Shown here: positions 14,846-18,322 of the stretch, piece by piece
Numbering within the stretch: position 1 is the stretch's first letter
Layout of the letters: each line of letters begins with the position of its first letter
Source: an uncultured Bacteroidales bacterium
GTDB lineage: Bacteria; Bacteroidota; Bacteroidia; Bacteroidales; Tenuifilaceae
DNA: 18,322 nucleotides
NCBI GenBank assembly: GCA_937915475.1
Contig: CALGIR010000016.1
Coordinates: forward strand, 1-18,322
Reading direction: 5' to 3'
Position numbers and translations under genes: made by a program
Notes under the pieces: model-generated
Databases searched by the model: none
The model's input: only the letters and a program-made list of their open reading frames with translations
What the model was told of the DNA's origin: nothing

Positions 14846-15616
14846 ATGACACCAAAAACCAGAGGAATAGTTGGATCAACAGTAATACACATCTTAATAG
14901 TTGTGTTGCTGATTCTGTTTGGTTTTTCAACACCTCTTCCTCTACCTGGCGAGGAGGGCATACTAATTAATTTTGGCGATTCCGATGATGGCTTTGGACT
15001 TATTGAACCCCGAAAGACTATTGAACAGGAAACCGCTCCGGCACAAGAAGATATTCAAGAAAACGAATCGCCAATAACACAGGATTTTGAGGAAGCACCC
15101 TCGTTACCCGAAACAAAACCAGACCCAAAGCCTAAGCCAGAGAAGCCAAAGGAGAAAAAACCTGAAGACCCTAAGCCAGAAAAGCCACGCGAGGTGGATC
15201 AGAGAATACTTTTTCCCGGTCAGCAAGCTGATGGAAGTTCATCGGGTGAAGGTGAAACTGGGAAAGAGGGAAATCAGGGTGCTTTAGAAGGTGATCCAAA
15301 TTCACCAAATCGTGAGGGTGGTGCAACAAGCGGTGGCAATGGTATTAGCTTTAGCCTAGGGAACAGAGCGGCACTTTCGCTTCCACAACCCGAATACCCT
15401 AAACAGAAAAGTGGGAGGGTGGTTGTTGAGGTTACTGTGGATAGGAATGGTAATGTTACTGCGGTTAGAGGAGGAGTGAGAGGATCAACAACATATGAGA
15501 CCGATTTGGTGAATGCAGCCGAAAAAGCAGCTCGTAGAGCACGTTTTAACCTTAGCCCCGATGCCCCTGCTTATCAAACAGGAACTATTACCTACGTTTT
15601 TAAGCTACAGCAGTAG
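14846..15616 (+). CDS. tonB: Energy transducer TonB
   Basis: The 256-residue protein has an N-terminal helix (about 8-28) containing SxxxH (Ser11, His15), the motif through which E. coli TonB couples to ExbB-ExbD. A periplasmic region follows with a Pro/Lys/Glu-rich rigid linker (about 87-116; PKPKPEKPKEKKPEDPKPEK) and a Gly/Asn/Ser-rich flexible stretch (129-166). A C-terminal TonB domain spans about 181-256 (LPQPEYPKQKSGRVVVEVTV ... ITYVFKLQQ). It would span the periplasm and contact TonB boxes of outer-membrane receptors such as the one at the left edge. It is last in the exbB-exbD-tonB operon. Its TAG stop abuts the stop of the convergent permease gene without any gap, leaving no room for a separate terminator. 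Confidence 0.95.
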   Translation: MTPKTRGIVGSTVIHILIVVLLILFGFSTPLPLPGEEGILINFGDSDDGFGLIEPRKTIEQETAPAQEDIQENESPITQDFEEAPSLPETKPDPKPKPEKPKEKKPEDPKPEKPREVDQRILFPGQQADGSSSGEGETGKEGNQGALEGDPNSPNREGGATSGGNGISFSLGNRAALSLPQPEYPKQKSGRVVVEVTVDRNGNVTAVRGGVRGSTTYETDLVNAAEKAARRARFNLSPDAPAYQTGTITYVFKLQQ

Positions 15617-16372
15617 CTAAAAGAATAGTAGTTTAATGGCAAAGACAAGAACTGTTACCAGCATAAACCATCGGATAAAGTTGTTCCCTTTTTTTATTGC
15701 AACATGACTTGCCACCCAGGCTCCAGACATGTTTCCTACTCCCAAAAGAAACCCAAGCCAATAATCAACCTGATTGTTATAGATAAACACGGCAAGAGCA
15801 GCCAGGGTAAAGACTGAAACCATTAGTGCTTTTAATGCGTTGGCTTTTAGTAAATCGAATCCTGCCCCAAACACCAAACCTGCAAGCAGAAAGTATCCAA
15901 CCCCAGCTTGAATAAATCCTCCGTAAAATCCTATACCCAAAAACACCAGAACTTGAATAATGCTTGGCTTTGCCTTAATCTCACCTTGCTGAGGTTTCAA
16001 CCAGTTTTCTGGCTTGTAAATCAACAGAATGAACATAAAAATTAAAAGTCCGCCAATAATCTTATTCATAACCTCATTGTTGAGGTTAATGGCAAATGCT
16101 GCTCCAATAAATGAGCCTATGGTTGCAGAAATGGTAAGCCAGATGCCCTCTTTCCATTCAAATATCTTTTTCTTTTTAAACTGCCTGGTAGCAACCAAAC
16201 TTTGCAAAAGCACCCCAATGCGGTTTGTGCCATTGGCAACATTAGCAGGCAATCCCATAAAAATTAGTAGTGGCAGGGTTAGTAACGACCCACTTCCGGC
16301 CAATGTGTTTATAAAACCAGCAGCAAAGCCTGCAACAACTAGCAAAGCGTATAGCCAAAAATTAAGTTCCAT
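15617..16372 (-). CDS. TauE/SafE-family sulfite/organosulfonate-type permease
   Basis: The 251-residue hydrophobic protein has about seven to eight predicted membrane segments and the family's repeated Gly-rich motif: GFAAGFINTLAGSGSLLTLP near the N terminus, followed by GLPANVANGTNRIG, and FYGGFIQAGVGYFLLAGLVF in the second half. TauE/SafE (DUF81) proteins are inner-membrane transporters; characterised members export sulfite, sulfoacetate or related anions, but most have unknown substrates and no neighbour here suggests one. The gene is convergent with tonB. The region upstream of its ATG (16370-16372) is short before the intergenic repeat begins. Confidence 0.93.
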   Translation of the reverse strand: MELNFWLYALLVVAGFAAGFINTLAGSGSLLTLPLLIFMGLPANVANGTNRIGVLLQSLVATRQFKKKKIFEWKEGIWLTISATIGSFIGAAFAINLNNEVMNKIIGGLLIFMFILLIYKPENWLKPQQGEIKAKPSIIQVLVFLGIGFYGGFIQAGVGYFLLAGLVFGAGFDLLKANALKALMVSVFTLAALAVFIYNNQVDYWLGFLLGVGNMSGAWVASHVAIKKGNNFIRWFMLVTVLVFAIKLLFF

Positions 16373-16458
16373 TGGTTAGTGTAAATATTGTTCTTAGGGT
16401 GTAAAGGTATGGTTTTGCTTAATTTTGGCAAATCAACTTTAGCTGTTGGGGCAACAGG

Positions 16459-16629
16459 TGGTAAACCCCTCGCTCGCGCGGATTTGCAATCCGTGCGTTC
16501 TGTGTTCAACCTCGTCAATCCGTGCGAATGCGTGCTTAATTACCGTGTAAAGACAGATTGCTTCTCCCGACACAAAACGTCGGTATCGCAATGACGGAAA
16601 AGAGATTGTAATGACGGAAAGGAAAACTC
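16459..16629 (+). repeat. Structured intergenic repeat, copy 1 (upstream of rubrerythrin)
   Basis: This copy matches 17536-17686 in the same orientation, block by block: CCCTCGCTCGCGCGGATTTG, then AATCCGTGCG, GTTCAAC, GTCAATCCGTGCGAA, AGACAGATTGCTTCTCCCGA and GTCGGTATCGCAATG. Hairpins are visible: CGGATT-TGC-AATCCG, and CCGAC-ACAAAAC-GTCGG enclosed by ATTGC/GCAAT. The last block (ATTG-AATGACGGAAA) is duplicated in this copy. A further degenerate piece with CGCTCG (16630-16635) and CGAGCG (16655-16660) follows. On the minus strand the second half resembles the GTCATTGCGA...AGCAATC intergenic repeats known from many bacterial genomes. The short frame running through it is not a gene. Confidence 0.85.
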
Positions 16630-16665
16630 CGCTCGCTCGTTTGTCAAATCCGTGCGAGCGTGGGG

Positions 16666-16937
16666 TTATGTGTTACCACACTACCACATTCTAAAAGAAG
16701 AACAAGAGGATATAGAAAACAGATAACTTTAGAAGTATGATATACTTCTTGTGGAGGAAGTTGCAAATTTGATATCTCACAGTTACTCAGCCTAAGTATG
16801 TGCAAGAATTATTTAATTTAAATTAAGTCTAATTATCTATTGCCCCAGTTTTTGCTGTTTGCATTGCGGAGTAGTTTTAATGAGTTAGTTTTATGTTGTA
16901 GTTTTTAAATTAATAACCCGTAAATTTTATACAGAAC
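16666..16937. other. Rubrerythrin upstream region with an 8-bp inverted repeat
   Basis: This AT-rich stretch has no convincing gene. It contains a perfect inverted repeat, AGAAGTAT-gat-ATACTTCT (16731-16749), which could be an operator or small hairpin. A weak promoter candidate lies further down (TTTG at 16851-16854, then TAGTTTTA at 16872-16879, 17 bases apart; one mismatch to TAnnTTTG). Neither is proven. Confidence 0.3.
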
Positions 16938-17510
16938 ATGAGCATTAAAGGAACTGAAACTGAGAAGAATTTGCTTAAGGCATTCGCTGGCGAATCGCAA
17001 GCTAAAAATCGCTATACCTATTTTGCGAAAGCAGCAAAGAAGGAGGGCTATGAGCAAATTGCCGAGCTGTTTATGCAAACAGCCATTCAGGAGGAGCAGC
17101 ATGCAAAGGTGTTTTTTGGTTTTCTCGAGGGAGGGATGCTTGAGATTACGGCATCATACCCTGCAGGAATAATTAGCACAACAGCCGAAAACCTTAAGGC
17201 TGCTGCCCAAGGCGAGCATGAGGAGTGGGCAGATTTATACCCCGCATTTGCAGAGACTGCCGAAAAGGAAGGATTTAAAAAGGTTGCAACGGCCTTTAAA
17301 ATGATAGCAAGGGTTGAAAAGGAACACGAAGAGCGTTACCTGAAGTTGCTAAAGAATATTGAGGAGGGAAAGGTATTTGAGAAGGATGAGGACGTTGTTT
17401 GGATGTGCCGTAAGTGCGGCTATCACCATAAAGGGAAGAAAGCGCTAAAGAACTGCCCTGCCTGCAATCACCCAATTGACTATTTTGAGGTATTGGCAGA
17501 GAACTATTAG
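16938..17510 (+). CDS. rbr: Rubrerythrin (diiron peroxidase with C-terminal rubredoxin domain)
   Basis: The 190-residue cytoplasmic protein has an N-terminal ferritin-like four-helix domain with diiron ligands at Glu19 (AGESQA), Glu52/His55 (EEQH), Glu93/Glu96 (GEHEEW) and Glu127/His130 (EKEH). A C-terminal rubredoxin-like domain binds one iron through Cys157/Cys160 and Cys173/Cys176. Rubrerythrin reduces hydrogen peroxide to water in anaerobes with electrons from rubredoxin or NAD(P)H-dependent partners. Length and domain order are normal for the classical type. The gene is monocistronic, flanked by two direct copies of an intergenic repeat and followed by a strong terminator. Confidence 0.97.
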   Translation: MSIKGTETEKNLLKAFAGESQAKNRYTYFAKAAKKEGYEQIAELFMQTAIQEEQHAKVFFGFLEGGMLEITASYPAGIISTTAENLKAAAQGEHEEWADLYPAFAETAEKEGFKKVATAFKMIARVEKEHEERYLKLLKNIEEGKVFEKDEDVVWMCRKCGYHHKGKKALKNCPACNHPIDYFEVLAENY

Positions 17511-17535
17511 AATGATTTATTGTGATTTACGCTTA

Positions 17536-17686
17536 TGGTAAATCCCTCGCTCGCGCGGATTTGTAATCCGTGCGTACCGTGTTCAACTTAGTCAATCCGT
17601 GCGAATGGTTTACAACGTACCATGTAATGACAGATTGCTTCTCCCGACACAGAATGTCGGTATCGCAATGGCGGAAAGGAAAAACT
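17536..17686 (+). repeat. Structured intergenic repeat, copy 2 (downstream of rubrerythrin)
   Basis: Second copy of the 16459-16629 element, same orientation, 25 bases after the rubrerythrin stop codon. The stems are conserved while the loops differ: CGGATT-TGT-AATCCG (loop TGC in copy 1) and CCGAC-ACAGAAT-GTCGG (loop ACAAAAC in copy 1). The ATTGC/GCAAT outer stem is kept. The middle spacer is the least similar part, and the terminal block is not duplicated here. Changes in loops with intact stems suggest that the hairpin structure matters to the element. Confidence 0.85.
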
Positions 17687-17714
17687 CATAATAAAAGATT
17701 GCTTTGTCGTAAAT

Positions 17715-17751
17715 AACAAAAGGCTAATCCTTATGGGGTTAGCCTTTTGTT
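17715..17751. terminator. Bidirectional intrinsic terminator between rbr and nrfA
   Basis: A perfect 13-bp inverted repeat, AACAAAAGGCTAA (17715-17727) and TTAGCCTTTTGTT (17739-17751), has an 11-base loop. A T-rich tail (GTTTTATA) follows on the plus strand, and A-rich flanking bases give T-runs on the minus strand. It sits between the convergent rubrerythrin and nrfA genes and can serve both. Confidence 0.87.
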
Positions 17752-17774
17752 GTTTTATACGTTTCTGGTATATT

Positions 17775-18322
17775 CTAATTAAATTTTTTTGTTGGGTAAG
17801 TAGCCTCTCTTTCCATGGCTTGTTTTAACCAATTTGGCACTACGGCATCAAGAAATTCCTTTTTTTCAGCATTAAGCTTTTGCATGTTGAGCCCTATGTA
17901 TTCTTGAGCCTTTGCTTTAGTTGAGATATCGGGCAGTGGAATTGTTTCGGCATAACCCAAACTTGCTAAAACGCGGGTAATCTCAATTCTTGCACCCTGT
18001 GCTTTTTCTAATCCCAGAGCAATAACCCTAGCACTTTCGAAAGGAGCATGGAAAGAGGAACCGTGACTGGCACCAACGTAATCCCATCGCCATTGTGCAG
18101 CCCTTATTAACTTAAGAACGTTCTCCATTTGTTTGGCTGTGGCTCCCCTATCCCAAGCAAACTTTGCTTCAATATGGGCTTTTGCAAGTACCTCTTCTAG
18201 CAGGATCCGGGTTTCATGAAGCGCATCCTGTCTTTGGTAAACATTTTCGATAAGCTTTTCGGCTTCCTCCCTGTGGCATACGGCACATGTATTATCCACA
18301 TTGTTGAGCGGGCTTTGTATAT
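17775..18322 (-). CDS. nrfA: Ammonia-forming cytochrome c nitrite reductase NrfA (C-terminal part; 5' end outside window)
   Basis: The frame is open to the right edge, so the gene begins outside the window and about 182 C-terminal residues are visible. They start ...IQSPLNNVDNTCAVCHREE, which contains the last CXXCH haem-binding motif. Then come AKAHIEAKFAWDRGATAKQM, AAQWRWDYVGASHGSSFHAP (with the conserved ASHG and HAP histidines of NrfA) and a helical C-terminal tail. NrfA is a periplasmic pentahaem enzyme that reduces nitrite to ammonium with six electrons. Its usual quinol-oxidising partner NrfH would lie upstream, outside the window. The GTG at 18297-18299 is internal, not the start. Confidence 0.95.
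   Translation of the reverse strand, partial: IQSPLNNVDNTCAVCHREEAEKLIENVYQRQDALHETRILLEEVLAKAHIEAKFAWDRGATAKQMENVLKLIRAAQWRWDYVGASHGSSFHAPFESARVIALGLEKAQGARIEITRVLASLGYAETIPLPDISTKAKAQEYIGLNMQKLNAEKKEFLDAVVPNWLKQAMEREATYPTKKFN

Noticed and set aside
16388..16594. Small plus-strand open frame of 68 codons
   Set aside because: It runs mostly through the structured repeat copy and shows no protein-like features; the frame is not kept in copy 2.
4814..17510. A peroxide-defence gene cluster made of yaaA and rbr
   Set aside because: The two genes are more than 11 kb apart, on opposite strands, with unrelated envelope genes between them.

Overview
The window looks like chromosomal DNA of a Bacteroidota bacterium, probably Bacteroidales-like. 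The support is an AT-rich sequence with little Shine-Dalgarno signal, a TonB-dependent receptor with an N-terminal carboxypeptidase-like domain, a Bacteroidota-type ExbB-ExbD-TonB operon, a very large TamB divergent from tsaD, and a TAnnTTTG-type promoter box. Rubrerythrin and cytochrome c nitrite reductase (NrfA) point to an anaerobic or microaerophilic life with nitrite ammonification. No phage, plasmid, transposase, CRISPR, tRNA or rRNA signal was seen.

Layout. 1-2215 (minus): TonB-dependent receptor running off the left edge. 2280-3878 (minus): two paralogous outer-membrane barrel genes, each damaged near its 3' end, the first by an in-frame TGA and the second by a one-base frameshift. 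4228-5578 (minus): yaaA followed by a secreted protein with nine 8-residue repeats and a four-fold repeated C-terminal domain. 5687-7966 (plus): a membrane hybrid sensor fusing an NMT1/THI5-like ligand-binding domain to a kinase-like core and a receiver-like domain, with both phosphoacceptor residues missing. 7963-8979 (minus): tsaD. 9121-13668 (plus): tamB. 13726-15616 (plus): exbB-exbD-tonB. 15617-16372 (minus): TauE/SafE permease. 16938-17510 (plus): rubrerythrin, flanked by two copies of a structured intergenic repeat. 17715-17751: strong bidirectional terminator. 17775-18322 (minus): C-terminal part of nrfA running off the right edge.

Most of the window concerns the cell envelope. TonB-ExbB-ExbD energises receptors such as the one at the left edge, TamB serves outer-membrane assembly or lipid transport, and the small barrels and repeat protein are exported. 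YaaA, rubrerythrin and NrfA fit oxidative and nitrosative stress and anaerobic respiration, but they are not in one operon. The most unusual items are the doubly degenerate hybrid sensor, the octapeptide-repeat protein, the two broken paralogous barrels and the repeat pair around rubrerythrin. None of them amounts to a demonstrated new system.
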